From Nageia nagi (Eukaryota > Pinophyta), in assembly GCA_050084985.1 (NCBI GenBank), contig JBITNC010000001.1, positions 120,528,001 through 120,592,000 on the forward strand: DNA of 64,000 nucleotides. The letters are read 5' to 3'. A program made the translations under genes and the position numbers. Below, piece after piece: positions 9,814 to 22,636 of this stretch (its first letter is position 1; every line of letters begins with the position of its first letter). The notes under the pieces are model-generated. The model was not told the DNA's origin, ran no database searches, and worked only from the letters and a program-made list of their open reading frames with translations.

Positions 9814-11774
9814 ATCTCACATGCAAACCCTATCAAAAATGAGGTGTAAGGGGTATTTTCTATGTTTTAGGATTCATTTTTGTATCTTGTAATATCTTTA
9901 ATAATTTTGTGTTGTTTTTTGTGTTGTTTTTTTATTATCTATACTGTGTAAATATCAACGACCCTAAAATGAATGCCGAAGACTTAAGTGAAACATCGAT
10001 AATTGGGAATTAAAAGTGTGAAATTATAGCAATTGAAAATAGAGGGTATACATTTCAAATTTCATCAATTCTAAAAGTGTAACTTAGGCACTAAAATGGA
10101 AATTAGAAATAAACCCCTTTTCTATTATTTCTATGCTCAGATTGCATATAGCAAGGGTAGATGAATTTTTAGGTAACATGCATTATTTTACTTTATTTTT
10201 AGTGAATTGCATGAATATCATTTATCTCTTTTTTTTTGCTTTGGATAGGGAGTGTACTAACAAACTCACCTAAAAGTTTCCATTACATCCACTTATGCTC
10301 TCCCTTTGCACCAAAAGGTGATCTTAGGTGATCAAAATGAGTGTAATAGGAAAAAATTAAATGAACCCTTTTTCTTTCTTCACTTTATCTCACTAATATT
10401 GGTAATAAAATCTCATTAAATTACTTCTTCACTTGGAAGGAGAAACTAAATTTCATTAAGAATAGAATGAATATAAGGTTATTTTACCAGGTTTAAGGTA
10501 AATTAGAACATATAAAATTAGTTAATTGATTGGAAGGGTATTTACCTTCACATTAAATACTCTTCCTATTTACCTTACCACTCCAAAAATAGGTCAAAGG
10601 ATTGTGCATCAAAGAGGATTAAAGAATCTCATCTAAAGAAAACTTATTTCACATTAATACTCTTCCTATTTGCCTTATCACTTTGAAAGGAGGTCAAAGG
10701 ATTGTGACTCAAAGAAGAGTTAAAGAATCTCATCTAAAGGAAACTTATTTCACATTAATACTCTTCCTATATACCTTACCACTCTGAAAGGAGGTCAAAG
10801 GATTGTGACTCAAAGAGGAGTTAAAGAATCCCATATAAGGTAATTTACATTCATTGAATGGATTCTTACATGTCTGACTTAACCTCTCCAAAAGGAGGTC
10901 AAAGGTAGATGCAACTAGTAAGAAGAAGTAATAAACTTCACATAAACACTTCCACACTTGGAAAGAGTAAATGAACTTCATTAAGTTTTGTTTAAAGAAT
11001 CATACTAAAAGGATAATGAATCTCATGGGTTAGATCAAGACTCAATAATTAAAACACTAATTTTTCGACATTAAATAAAACATAATCAAAGGACATGTGT
11101 GTTGGGTTGGGTTGTAGTTATCATGAGTTCTTTTATTTATTAAATGCATATTCATGAGACCTTTTAAAAATTAAAATCAATGAGTTGGAGGTGATGACCA
11201 ACCATTGATCCTTATACTTCTTGTGTACCCACCAACCACACCATAAGCTATAGAGCAAAAACTTAGAGATGAATATCATATTTATAGGTTAGAATTCATC
11301 ACTTCCCATCAAGTGATTATAAATAAGGAGTATATGCTTGTATTCCACTATCAATATAGTCTTCAGTAGCATTTTTATCACCCCATTGTACTAAAGGGAA
11401 CACCTTAAGTACCAAGCCAATACTTCACCATAGATTACCTATAAGATTCCAGCCTACCCTCATTTAAAAACATGACTAAAAAATAATCTAGGAAAATTAA
11501 TAAGAATAAAATAAACTATTCATATTGCTCATTTAGAAATATTGATTCAATTTATCAACAAAATTAGATAAGATAACTACACCAAAAAGGTAAGTTTATA
11601 AATAGGTTGTTTGTGCATTTATTTATTTTCTTGATAATATAAATAAAAAATAAGAACATAATTTCTATGAATGATTTTGTTTTCTTTTATTTATTATTTA
11701 GCAAAAAACAAAAACAAAAGTGAAAAATACAAATTCCCAAAAAATAAAAGAGAATGTTTAACACTTGTTCTCAA
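9814..11774 (+). other. Tat-1 5' leader, non-coding
   Basis: About 2 kb between PBS and gag. It contains the 101-bp tandem repeat at 10549-10905 and no recognisable gene. Confidence 0.55.
10549..10905 (+). repeat. 101-bp tandem repeat, about 3.5 copies
   Basis: Units start near 10549, 10651, 10752 and 10855. Each carries CACATTAATACTCTTCC, then GGAGGTCAAAGGATTGTG and TTAAAGAATCTCATCTAAAG. The last unit is divergent and incomplete. Confidence 0.8.
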
Positions 11775-14130
11775 ATGGCTCATCAACAATAAGAGCCCTA
11801 TGATGAAACCTACCAAGAAGGAAAACCTAGTTATAGGTCTCATAGATCTAGTAGAGATATATCAAGGAGAGGAACTCCTCAAGAAATAGATGATACCTTA
11901 AATGAAGTAATACAATGTTTAACATAGTTAAGGATTCCTTGTTCTTCTTAAGCTCACATCCTTCTGTTAGATTTAAATTATCTAGAAGAAGATAAACCAA
12001 TAAGTAATGAGGAAGAAATCATTCTAAGGATTGTTACCCCATTACAAATACATTTAGCCTATACCATACTACAAAAAGGTCATTTTAAACCTAAATATGA
12101 TTGTGTTATGTTTTATCTACCAAATGGAAATCTTGTTCAATCTCACATAAGACAAGATGATTACACCCCTTCCACCATCTCTAGAAGGATGGAAGAGTTT
12201 GATGATAGAATTTCTATACATACAGCTAGTCTAGTATCTGAATCAAGGATTCATGCTAGGGTGTATAATGATGCTTATCACATTCTAAAGATAAACACAC
12301 CTACTCCTAGGACTAGTTATTCTTCTTCTATCTCTAGCTACATAAACCCTAGTACTACCCATATAACCCCTAGGATAAGTCATAGAATTCCCAAATAAAG
12401 ACATAAAGGAAATCTTGATCCTTTAAGCTATAAGGTAGAAGAAATACCATAGTATGTTTCTAAACCAATTTAGAATAAATAACAACATTATACTAACCAA
12501 AAAATCATTATATATAACCCTAATATACAAAAATAAAATGAACCTAGAAGATTGGGGTAAAACCCATGCTTACAAACATAGCTTATGTTTCATGCATATC
12601 AAAATAAAACACCAATAGGGAAACTTAATAAACAACAGTTTCAACCTCAACATCAAAATAGATCAAATCAAAGAAAAGCATATGATAGGAAGTTGCCATC
12701 TAGAGCACAATCCTTATCTCCTCAAGGTCAAAGAACTTATAGAGATTAAACCCTTTGCTTACCTAGAATAAGGAAGGAACCAAAAGGGCAACAACAACTT
12801 CCAAGACCCCCTTCACCTTGACCTAGACATGAGGCCCAAAAACACCATGCTCCTTCACCTTTATATCAATAAGGGAAACAACAATTACCTCCACATCAAC
12901 CTCCTCCACCTTCTCCACCATATAATAGAAATTATTATAGTGATCAAACACCTTCCAAAAGAAGTTACCAATCATTCTCAACAAATAAACAAAAGGAAGG
13001 TAATAGGGATAGTAAACATTCTATACTTCCTATGCAACCAAGTAATGACTTCGACCAAAGATTAATAGAGATTGAAAGAATGTTATGTCAACAAAACAAA
13101 TATAAGGTCTCTTACAAAACAATTTGTAATGAGCCCATACACCCAAGTGTCCCTAATACGAATATGCCTTTAAAATTCAAAATTCCAAAAATTGAATCTT
13201 TTAAAGGAAAGGAGGATCTTAAATAACATTTAATATGCTTCAAGTATTCAAGTTACATAATTTCCAATGATGACATTTTGATGTTGTGTATCTTTCCTAT
13301 GATACTTGTTTGAAAAGTAATGGATTGGTACAATAACTTAACTAAACATAGCATCACATCATATGCATAATTGGATAATTGTTCTTAGAAAACTTTAGAA
13401 TAAACATTAAAGATAAAACCTTCATAACTAATCTCACAAGATTACAAATAATTCCAAGATGACATAGTTACAGACTTTATCTCAAGATGCAGGGTGATTT
13501 TAACAAGTATGCCTTATAATCTACCACAAGAAGAACTATTAAAAATGTTTAGTCAAAGTTTTCTAAGACCTATTGCTAATACCTTATTGATTCAACAACA
13601 CAAAACATTTAAGGAAGCAATCTCTCAAGCTATTGTAATTGAAAAAGTTAAAATCCAGGATGGAGAACTAAAGGGTAAAAAGAAAGAACATTTTGTTAGA
13701 AATAAAAATCAAGCAAAATAATTAGCAAAACTAATGTCTACTAATAAAGTTTCTTATCTTAAAGATGCAAAACCAAACCCTCCACAAAACATACTTGTTT
13801 CAACAAGTAAGGAAAGAAATTTTAGGTCATTGCCTAGAAATTTTACTCCTTTGATTGAATCACTTTACGATATTTTGTGAAAACTAATAGATCACCAAAT
13901 GGTTACATTACCTAAAATACAACCTAAAATATTTGATGCAAGAGATAGTAAATGGTACAATGAGGATTATTATTATCATTATCACTATCAAAAGAATCAT
14001 ACTATAGGTAAATGTAGAACATTACAACATAAGGTTCAAGACTTGATTAATCAAGGAAGATTATAGGTAGGTAACCCATTGAATATTCCTAATCAAAATC
14101 TAGAAATATATTAGAATCCACTTCCTCAAC
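11775..14130 (+). pseudogene. Tat-1 gag
   Basis: One frame can be followed from the ATG at 11775 (MAHQQ, then TAA, then EPYDETYQEG) to beyond 14100 without a frameshift, broken only by stop codons. It covers an Arg/Ser-rich N-terminus, a Pro/Gln-rich linker (about 12,640-13,000), the capsid-like retrotrans_gag domain starting LKFKIPKIESFKGKED at about 13,165, and a knuckle-like HYQKNHTIGKC near 13,985. Gag forms the particle that packages the element RNA. Most stops are TAA or TAG at positions where Gln is plausible. Confidence 0.7.
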
Positions 14131-14439
14131 ACCAAGCTAATACCATAGCATCTAATTCACACAAAAGTTAATTAATGCATAAAGGGCTTCATGATGCCTA
14201 TACTTTTGTTGCCATGATAAATATAACCATAAGAGCCCAAAGGACTCATGCAAGACAAGCTAATATTCCTAATAATCAAACAAATGATGGTGTTGTACAA
14301 CCAAATATACCTAGACCTCAACCTTCTAAGATTTCAGTAAAAGGAGCTTTACAATATAAATTGAGAAATTCACAAGTAAAGATGTATTTATTTGAATTAT
14401 TACAACAATTCAAAAACCATAGGAAAGTTTTGAACTAAT

Positions 14440-15000
14440 TGTTGCAAATAATTGAGTTGGATATCAATGACCCTAAAAGCTTTGTGTCTTTTATGGGGAG
14501 TATTAAGACAAGTCAAAAGCCCACTATTACCTTCAATGATCATGAAGTTAGGTAGTTAAACCATTCACAAGGTCAAGATCCTCTATTACATATTATAGCC
14601 AAGATAGATGGGAAAGCTTTTAAAAGCATATTAATAGATGAAGGATCTGAAATAAATATCATTTTTACAACTACCTCTAAGAACTTGAATATCCATTTCT
14701 CACATATATGTATGATTTCTTTACAATTAAGAACTTTCAATTAAGCTTTATCCTCAACAATGGGATCTATTTAATTACCTGTTACTATAGGATCTAAAAT
14801 AGTATAAACATTATTGCAAGTTATTAAAGGAGATATAACTCAATACAACCTACTCTTAGGGAGACCTTGGATTAGAGACATGCAATACATCCCATTAACA
14901 TACCACAATTATCTAAAATATATTCATGATAGGGTGGTACATTGTATACTCAGAGATGAAAATTCATTACTCCCATCATAATTACACACATCTTTTAGGA
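14440..15000 (+). pseudogene. Tat-1 protease
   Basis: In the same frame as gag: IIAKIDGKAFKSILIDEGSE then INIIF, the retropepsin active site (normally D-x-G-S-x-x-N, here D-E-G-S-E-I-N). About 65 residues on comes LLLGRPWIRDM, the conserved L-G-R-x-W-I motif of plant gypsy proteases. Three stop codons interrupt it. Confidence 0.7.
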
Positions 15001-15059
15001 GAAATAGCTTTACCTTCTACTCATTATTTTACAATGCCTATAATTCCATAAAAGGTGTT

Positions 15060-15957
15060 AATAAAAGATATTGACAAAAAAGGTTCTTCTTCAAGTTCAT
15101 TAAAAATGAAATACCCTATTGATAACAAAATACCTCATAAACCAAATATTAATAAAGATCCATTACCAAAAATAGAACTAGCATCCTTAGAAAAGCAATC
15201 ATAGGAAGAAAGAACATGAAGATTAGATGAAGCAAGCAAAGCCTCATCATCAAATGTACCTTGTCCCTTTAATGCATTGGATAATGATAGTACAATAAAA
15301 GATGAAATTTCTAATATCTATCCTATGAATATAAGATTGATAGATTATGGAATAGGGGAGTTTTCCATTCATGATGTCATTTTTAATATTCTTACAGCTC
15401 AAGAAATAAGAAAACCTAAAGAGTCTCCTAATGTAGTAGGGAAATTAATACCACTAGGGCAGTTACCTAATCAAACTTATTTTATATATCATGATCCAAT
15501 AGAACCACCTATCATCCCTTTACCTCAATCCAATTAAGGTATCTTTTGTGATTCATTAGAATATTTATCATCAGATGTAAGATCATTTGTCCAAAGATAC
15601 TTTGATAGATGTCAATGGAAGGGATAAGGTTTAGGAAAATATGAACAAGGACCTAGGTACACCATTGTTATTTATTATCAATTGCCTAGTGATAAGACAT
15701 TATTAGGTTATAAGAACAAAAATCAAGGAGTATCTGGTTGCAAGATAATTGAACTAGAATGTGAAGCCAAAACATTTGAAAATTCAGTTGAAACACCTAA
15801 ATGGATGATAAATCAAGATGGTATGGACTTTGGAACATTTTCCTTAGGAAGATTATTTTCTAATATATCAATTAATATGGTAGAAATCATGAAATATGTG
15901 ATAATATCATGCATAAAATGGACTTTGAATGGTCTAGAAGTGACGAATTTGAGATAA
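15060..15957 (+). pseudogene. Tat-1 protease-RT spacer with G-patch-like motif
   Basis: This part reads in a different frame from gag-PR and RT. It contains an open run at 15277-15537 with no known domain, then CQWKG-stop-GLGKYEQG at 15610-15651. That resembles a G-patch core (aromatic, G-x-G-L-G-K, Q-G). G-patch domains bind RNA or helicases and occur in some retroviral and plant gypsy polyproteins. Similarity is short, so treat it as tentative. Confidence 0.4.
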
Positions 15958-16199
15958 TAGGCTCAAAAACTTCAAGTAGCTCTTCCTTGTACTTTGTGGT
16001 AGATGAAGAAACTGAAGATTTTACATTGATTCCTAAACAACCTATAATCCAAGCCTTTAAATACATAGATACAATCTTACAAACCTTAGACTTGAATATC
16101 AATACTACCTTAGAAGACCAATATGAAGGTGAGGATGAAGAATACAATGCAAATGATAATAATTGGATTCTAATACCCAACTAATTGGAAGAAGGATCT

Positions 16200-17100
16200 C
16201 ACATGTTCATTGAAGAGATCATTAAGTTTGACTTAAGTGATGATCCTAACAACCCTAAAATCATTCAATTAGGGAAATCTCTTACTAAAAATGAAATAAA
16301 AGAGTTCATCACAATACTCAAAGAAAAATAGGAAATATTTGCATGGTCATATGTTGATATGCCTAGACTCAATCCTAATTTAGTAATGCATAATCTCGGT
16401 ATAAAGGAGGGTGCAAAACTTGTTAAATAGAAGTTACAAAAAATGCATCTTATAATTGTCCTGATGGTAAAAGGAGAGTTTCAAAATATTTTTTAAGTTA
16501 AGTTTATCCATTCCATTAATTACTTGGACTAGATTTCTAATATGGTACCAATTAAAAAATCCATTGGGAAGATTCAAATATGTACAAACTTTAGAGATCT
16601 AAACAAAGCATACACTCAAGATGACTTTCCTCTACCAAACATAGATAACTTAATTGATTTTACTATAGGACATGAAATGTTGTCACTCATGGATGGTTTT
16701 TCAGAGTAAAACCAAACTAAATTAGCATCAGAAGACCAACATAAAACCATATTCATAACACCTTGGGGAACATTTTGTTATAAAGTAATACCTTTTGGAT
16801 TAAAAAAGTTGGAGCTACTTATCAAAGAGCCATGACGTACATTTTTCATGATTGCATGCATGACATTGTAGAAGATTACATAGATGACATATTGGCTAAA
16901 TCAAAAACATGAAAATATCATCCTAAAGTACTCATCAAAATATTTGATCAGTTACTAGAACATAAGATCTGATTAAACCTAAAGAAATATATTTTTGGAG
17001 TAACATCTAGGAAATTATTAGGTTTCATCATCTCTAGGAAAGTAATTGAGGTACATCCTAACAAGATAAAAGCAATAACAAATATGTTTCACCCTTAAAC
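16200..17100 (+). pseudogene. Tat-1 reverse transcriptase
   Basis: Recognisable blocks in order: EIFAWSYVDMP (start of RT in plant gypsy elements), ICTNFRDLNKAYTQDDFPLP, MLSLMDGFSE, FITPWGTFCYKVIPFGLK, and the catalytic YIDDILAKS near 16,880-16,905. Both catalytic aspartates of the Y-x-D-D box are kept. Several TAG/TAA codons and one frame change near 16,800 break it. Confidence 0.8.
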
Positions 17101-17229
17101 ATTAAACAACTATAAAGCCTATAGGGTAAGTTACAAGCCATAAGATATTTCATTTCTCGATTGTTAGACAGATGTATACCTTTTAACAAACTCTTAAAGA
17201 AAGGGATTACATTTCACCAGGGAAATGAA

Positions 17230-17640
17230 TAATAAGAAGTGTTCAATGATATAAAGTACTATCTTATTTCATCATCTATTTTAGTGCCACCTAAGCTAGG
17301 AGAACCATTCATGTTATATATATCTACCACAAAAATAACCTTAGAAACTATGCTTGCACAAAAGAACAAAAATAGTAAAGAATAAGCAATATATTATCTT
17401 AGTCAAAATTTGGTTGGATATGAGATTAAATACTTATATTTAGAAAATTTATGTTTAGTGGTAGTATTTGCAACTAAAAAATTAATACATTACATGCTAA
17501 ACCATATCATGTATGTAATCTCCAAAGCTGATCCTTTGAAATATATGATGAATAAAACTTATCAAAATGTGAGAACATCTAAATAGATCATGCATTTAAC
17601 TAATTTTGGTTTACTCTTAATAATCCAAAAATCAATCAAA
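17230..17640 (+). pseudogene. Tat-1 first RNase H region
   Basis: Reads KLGEPFMLYISTTKITLETM, then AIYYLSQNLVGYEIKY and LENLCLVVVFATKKLIHYML. This is the standard gypsy RNase H (normally Y-L-S-x-x-L...E.RY...E.x-x-L-x-L-V-F). Stops occur at Gln/Glu-compatible positions. Confidence 0.7.
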
Positions 17641-17739
17641 AGATAAGTCATAGCTGACTATCTCACTGAAGCACCATTACCCAATGATAATCCATTCATA
17701 ATAGAATTACTAGATAAACATGTATTCCAATTAGATGAA

Positions 17740-18108
17740 ATGGAAATTCCCATAGAGTCTAAAGAATATTGGGATATGGTAATATATTTTGATGGATCAA
17801 TATGTGAACAAAGCGGAAGTGTAGGTGTTGTGTTTGTTACACCCCAAGGAGTTCCCATACCCTATTCTTTTAAACATAACTTTCCATGTATATACAACAA
17901 TGCTAAGTATGAAGCCTTAATCTTAGCTATAAAGATAGCCATAAAATTAAAGTTAATAAAAGTTAAATTTATTGGTGACTCACTACTGATTGTAAACCAA
18001 GTTGAAGAAATTTTCCAGTGTAAAGAACCTTTGCTGCAAAAATATAAGAGATTGGTAAATAATATACTATCATCTTTCAAAAAATGTAATTTAGAAGTAG
18101 CACCATGA
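17740..18108 (+). pseudogene. Tat-1 second, archaeal-type RNase H (aRH)
   Basis: An open stretch of 122 codons reads WDMVIYFDGSICEQSGSVGV, then NNAKYEALILAIKIAIKLKL and VKFIGDSLLIVNQVE. These hold the three acid residues of an archaeal-type RNase H (D of FDGS, E of YEAL, D of GDS). A second RNase H of this type placed before integrase marks the Tat lineage of plant gypsy elements. The domain itself is intact; the surrounding polyprotein is not. Confidence 0.85.
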
Positions 18109-18519
18109 TCAACTAATAGATTTGTTGATGCCATGGCTTCTATTGGATCTTTAATACTCACAAATATTAATCAAAAAATGATCCCTATCAAGATTGTCCA
18201 AATCACTCAATCCTTAATAGAATCAAATGAAGTTGAATATGTAGTTCTAGACATCACAATGGAAGATAAAAATTTGTGGCATACACAATTGTTTAAATTC
18301 TTAAGAGATGGGGTATTACCTAAATATTTAACAAAATCATGTGTACATGATGGAATTTCCAAAGGAAATTTTAGTGGTTCCATAATTACAAAATGACTAA
18401 TGCATATGGGTTATTACTAGCCTACTATGGAACATGACTATATGGAATATGTTAAAAGGTGTGTTAAATATAAATAATATGCCAATTTATTTAATCAACC
18501 TTCGCATGCATTACAACCC

Positions 18520-19411
18520 ATGCAATCATTGTGGCCATTCTCAATACGGGCATTAGATTTAATAGGTTAAATATCCCCTATTTCCTTAGAAGGTCATAAA
18601 TTTATAATAACTACTATATAATATTTTATGAAATGGGTAGAAGCCATTCCTATGATTTCAAGAAAAGGACCAAAAAAAGTATAATTCATACAAAACCACA
18701 TCATATGTCATTTTAGAATTTCTGCTCAAATTATCACTAGTAATGGGAAAAACTTCAAAAATAAGGAAATCCAAGCTTTATGTAAAGGATATCATATTTG
18801 ATTAAGCTTCTCAATGCCTTACTATCCCAAAGGGAAAGGACAATATGAGGCCATAAATAAAACCATTTGTAGTATCCCACTAAAAATTATCAATGATTCC
18901 CATCAAGATTACCATGTAAGGATTCTACATGCATTATGGGCTTATCAAACTAGTATCTGAACTCCTATTGGGGAAACTCCAATTTTTATAGTTTATGGAG
19001 TAGAAGTAGTACTACCCTTAGAACTAGAAATCCCATCTCTATGAATTGCACTGCAAGACTATATCACTGATGAAGTAGCTCGTCAAACAAGATTAGATCG
19101 ATTCTTACTTCTAGATGAAAGAAGGGTTAATGCATTAAAACACATGCATACCTACCAAATTTGTATTAAACAAGCTTTTGATAAAAAGGGTCAAAATTCA
19201 TGAATTTAATATAAAGGATTTAGTTTTAAAATAAAACCAACAAACTTCTCAAATGGAATGATAACTCTGTGACAAGTTTGCTCCTAATTGGTTAAGACCC
19301 TATATAATTAAAAGAAAGTTCGAATTTGGAGCTTATCATTTAGTTGATATGGAAGGTAATGAAGAGTGTGAACTTATAAACATCACAAATATTCATCCTT
19401 TCTATGGTTAA
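18520..19411 (+). pseudogene. Tat-1 integrase
   Basis: Blocks: ALDLIG (first Asp), ITSNGKNFKN where ITDNG is expected (second catalytic Asp replaced by Ser), PYYPKGKGQYEAINK (catalytic Glu kept), LHALWAYQTS, and the C-terminal ANWLRPYIIK-like segment ending in INITNIHPFYG before TAA at 19409-19411. Two or three frame changes and many stops are present. Confidence 0.75.
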
Positions 19412-19518
19412 TAAGCTTTGTGATTTATGATTGTATATATTGTGAATAGTCTTTTAGTTTAAATCAACAAAAATGCTTTCCTTAAACTTATACATATTTG
19501 ATGTATTTGAAATAGAAA

Positions 19519-20768
19519 ATGGCATCAAAAATAGCAAAGGCTTCCATCTACTTGCTAACTAAAGAGGCATTCAAAAAATATCTTAGTACAAAAAACCTAG
19601 ATACTTGGAAGATAGGGCTATAATAGAGTTATCCTAATATACTTCTCCTAGAAATAAAAATTTCCTCCATCTACCTATTGATATACAAGAAACCCTAGCC
19701 TTAAAATTCTCTTCGAAAAGATATCAATAGTGGGAGATAAGCATTCAAGGAGATAACTTGGAAATATATGTAGATAAAGCCATGTATTACCTAATTCATG
19801 CACATTATTTTACCCAAGTTCACATGATAAACTTGTGATGTCGATATTGGCCCACATCAACCCCTAGGATCATAATTGATTGCTTCTTTAATAATTGGAT
19901 CCAAAATAGAATAATTAATACCTAGCCAGATGAGGATTTTCTATCCACATCAGTAGATCTAATGATAAGAGACTTGTGTCATCATAAAATGGTTTATGAT
20001 TTTTATACAGTATTTGTCTGTAGGCCTTAACAATCAATTAGATGTATGCAACAAATTGACCAACAATTTTCTTGAATTAGGTCAAGATTCCCCAATCCTC
20101 CTCTATGCAATAGTCAAACAAGAACTTTAATATTAAGAAGACTAAAAGCTAATGAAAAAATGCAATTATAATTTGATCTCACAAATCAAGATTTTGTTGA
20201 TAGATACCTAGAAGATTGCTACATGCAAATGTTGCAAAAGTGTCCCTACACTGAGATAGCCCATTTCTTCATATTACCAAAATAAATTCAAGAAATTATA
20301 ACTATGAATTATTATAAATAGTGAGGAACTAATGCATGGAATTTAAAAATTGATAACCTTAAGGAAACCATCGAATTAGAAGTAAAGGACATATGGATGG
20401 AAGTTGATCCCTTAACAAATTAGATCCATCTATTTTGATTGCATTGACCTTACGGGAGACCTAGGATCTTGCTAAATTATGTTGATCATATGACCCTTTG
20501 GTATTATAAGAGATAAATCTCCATAATTAAGGTTATCAATGATTTGGTACTTGAGTATAATATTCATTTGATTTTGCACAATGAAATTATATATGACTAC
20601 AGTTCATTATTTAGTAAAAATTGTTGTGTAAATAATCCTACCAATGTAAAACTAAGGTTTGAAAGAATTATTGAATGCCTTAATCAAAGAAGAAATGAGG
20701 TCATACCTAAACCTATAAACCATGAGTATTTCCAATATCTCATAGAGAGTGTGATCTCCCTCGCATAG
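19519..20768 (+). pseudogene. Unrecognised sense ORF remnant downstream of Tat-1 integrase
   Basis: From MASKIAKASIYLLTKEAFKK at 19519 the sequence looks protein-coding in one or two frames, with segments such as DFVDRYLEDCYMQMLQKCPY and an open run of 74 codons at 20544-20768 (VLEYNIHLILHNEIIYDYS). I recognise no domain. It lies in the large region between integrase and the 3' LTR where Tat elements often carry extra ORFs. Confidence 0.4.
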
Positions 20769-21300
20769 TTCCTTCCCCTTGAATCTTCGTAGTCCTTAGG
20801 GATTCCATCTCATTTTTTGCTTCTTAAATGTGATGAGGCCTCAACATCACTACCAATGTTCATTATCAACCATCCATTCTAATACCAATACCTACTCACT
20901 TTGTAGTACAACCTTCATACTTTTACTTCTTGGATTGTAAATATTGGGTTTTTTGTAAAAAAAACAAGGTGGTAATCTCCACTTGGGAGTCATAAAACAT
21001 TTTTTGTCCTAATAAAAATAAAATTGCCAAATAATCATCTAGTATATATGAGAATAAAAGTCATAAAAATATTCAAAATCTTCAAAAAATTAATAAAAAT
21101 CTTTTTTATATGAATATATATGTGTGTATATATAATTTTATCTTTTAAAAACTTTATGCAATGTTCTAAAAAATCTGCATATAACATTGCAAGTGGTTGA
21201 TTATACTTTACATACATCACGCATCATGAATCATCTGTATTGTATTAGTCCTCCCACCAATCAGTAGGAGGGGTTTTCACAATACAATGCCCCTACCCCA

Positions 21301-21906
21301 TGGGAACTATCATCCCTTTGTATCTCACAATCACCTTGTACATTTCCTAGTGACCCTTTGGAATACCCCATCCAAACCCCAAAATTAGAAAATGATTGGT
21401 TCAATCAGTTGCCTGAAGGTATAAGACATCAATTTTTATCCATGGTAGCCTTAACCACTACACTAGATAAATCTAACCATGCCTATGATGCTCTAAGTAA
21501 TTCTCATTGAATAGAGATTTTTATTGATCACCAGCCTTGTAGAGGAACTTTTGTAGTCTATGATATACCTGATGAAGAGTTCCTTCAAAATCTCATCCTC
21601 ATGTTGTCCAAACTGGATTTCATATGGAGGATTATGATTGATGTTATTATTACCCCATTGGTAGTCATATTTGTTAAATTCTATGGGCCACATATTCTAC
21701 ATCTGGAAGAAGATCTTTTTGATGAAGTCACCATAACCCATCTCTTATCTATAAACCTTTAGTGTTGGGATTTCATGTTGTCTATATTTGTCACTCATAA
21801 CCCTGCACAATGGGTAATTGATTATACCATTTGCACTTATTTTCATTTCCATCCTTTCACCCATGATGACTTGTTGCAAAATATTGCTCAATTAGGGAAC
21901 CCATAA
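21301..21906 (+). pseudogene. Second unrecognised sense ORF remnant in Tat-1
   Basis: One frame runs about 200 codons with only two stops (TGA near 21508, TAG near 21762). It includes LEYPIQTPKLENDWFNQLPE, CRGTFVVYDIPDEEFLQNLI and NPAQWVIDYTICTYFHFHPF and ends in TAA. That is too long for chance in sequence this AT-rich. It is followed by an A-rich repeat and (AT)n. Function unknown. Confidence 0.45.
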
Positions 21907-21975
21907 AAAATAAAAAATTACAAAAAAAACCAAAAAAATCAAAAATTACAAAAATCGAAAAAATCAAAAATTAAA

Positions 21976-21977
<2 letters not shown>

Positions 21978-22006
<29 letters not shown>

Positions 22007-22008
22007 CT
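21978..22008. repeat. (AT)n microsatellite
   Basis: Simple TA repeat next to A-rich near-repeats of the form AAAAATCAAAAATTA at 21905-21975. Confidence 0.9.
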
Positions 22009-22124
22009 TAGGAAATTATTTTTGAAGCATATTGGCTATTAGGTACATCGCCCTATGTGTTTGCATTATACCATTATGTTCATTTTGTCCATCATTATGA
22101 AACTATTAAATGTGAAGCATTACG

Positions 22125-22622
22125 TGTTGGAATGTATAATGCATTATTGTAAAGGTTTGTATTAATCCTCTTTGTATATTCACTAATACTTAAGGGTATC
22201 ATTTGATACCTTAAGTATTTAAGTAAATATGAAAATGTAACTTGTCCTACACTCCATATCATGAGCATGCCCCTTGGGTAAAGGGATGTGCATGTCAAGC
22301 TTTTGTACATTGGATAAGAGGGTGATCCAATGAGGGATTTTGGCCTATAAATAGAAGGCTCCCTCTTTGGATCATACACCAATTGTGAAGTAAAGTTATG
22401 CTATAGGATAGTGCTTAGAAGTTGAGATTATAAGGATTGTAAGAGAGTTGTATTTATGATTGAAGTAAAGATCTAGTTAATGGATGTACTCCTAGTTGGA
22501 GGAACCACTTACATATTGTGTTATGTTGTGATATTGCTTTGTGAATTTGTTAGATGTGTATTGTGACATTTCATGTGATCTTGGGAGTTTAGGATTATTC
22601 TTATTATAGTTCAATTCTCTCA
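22125..22622 (+). repeat. Copia-1 5' LTR
   Basis: 498 bp, TGTTGG...TCTCA. It contains a TATA box TATAAATA at 22346-22353 and a long stem-loop at 22185-22219. Confidence 0.9.
22185..22219 (+). repeat. Stem-loop in the copia LTR
   Basis: AATACTTAAGGGTATC pairs with GATACCTTAAGTATT with one bulged G and a 4-nt loop. Homologous hairpins occur in all the other complete LTRs of this family in the window. Confidence 0.7.
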
Positions 22623-22624
22623 TT

Positions 22625-22636
22625 TGGTATCAAAGC
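22625..22636 (+). promoter_or_regulatory. Copia-1 primer-binding site (initiator tRNA-Met)
   Basis: TGGTATCAAAGC two bases after the LTR; the usual copia PBS is TGGTATCAGAGC, complementary to the 3' end of initiator tRNA-Met. Confidence 0.85.

Noticed and set aside
11671-11889. 72-codon frame at the start of Tat-1 gag
   Set aside because: Out of frame with the gag reading that starts at 11775 and continues for kilobases; a shadow.
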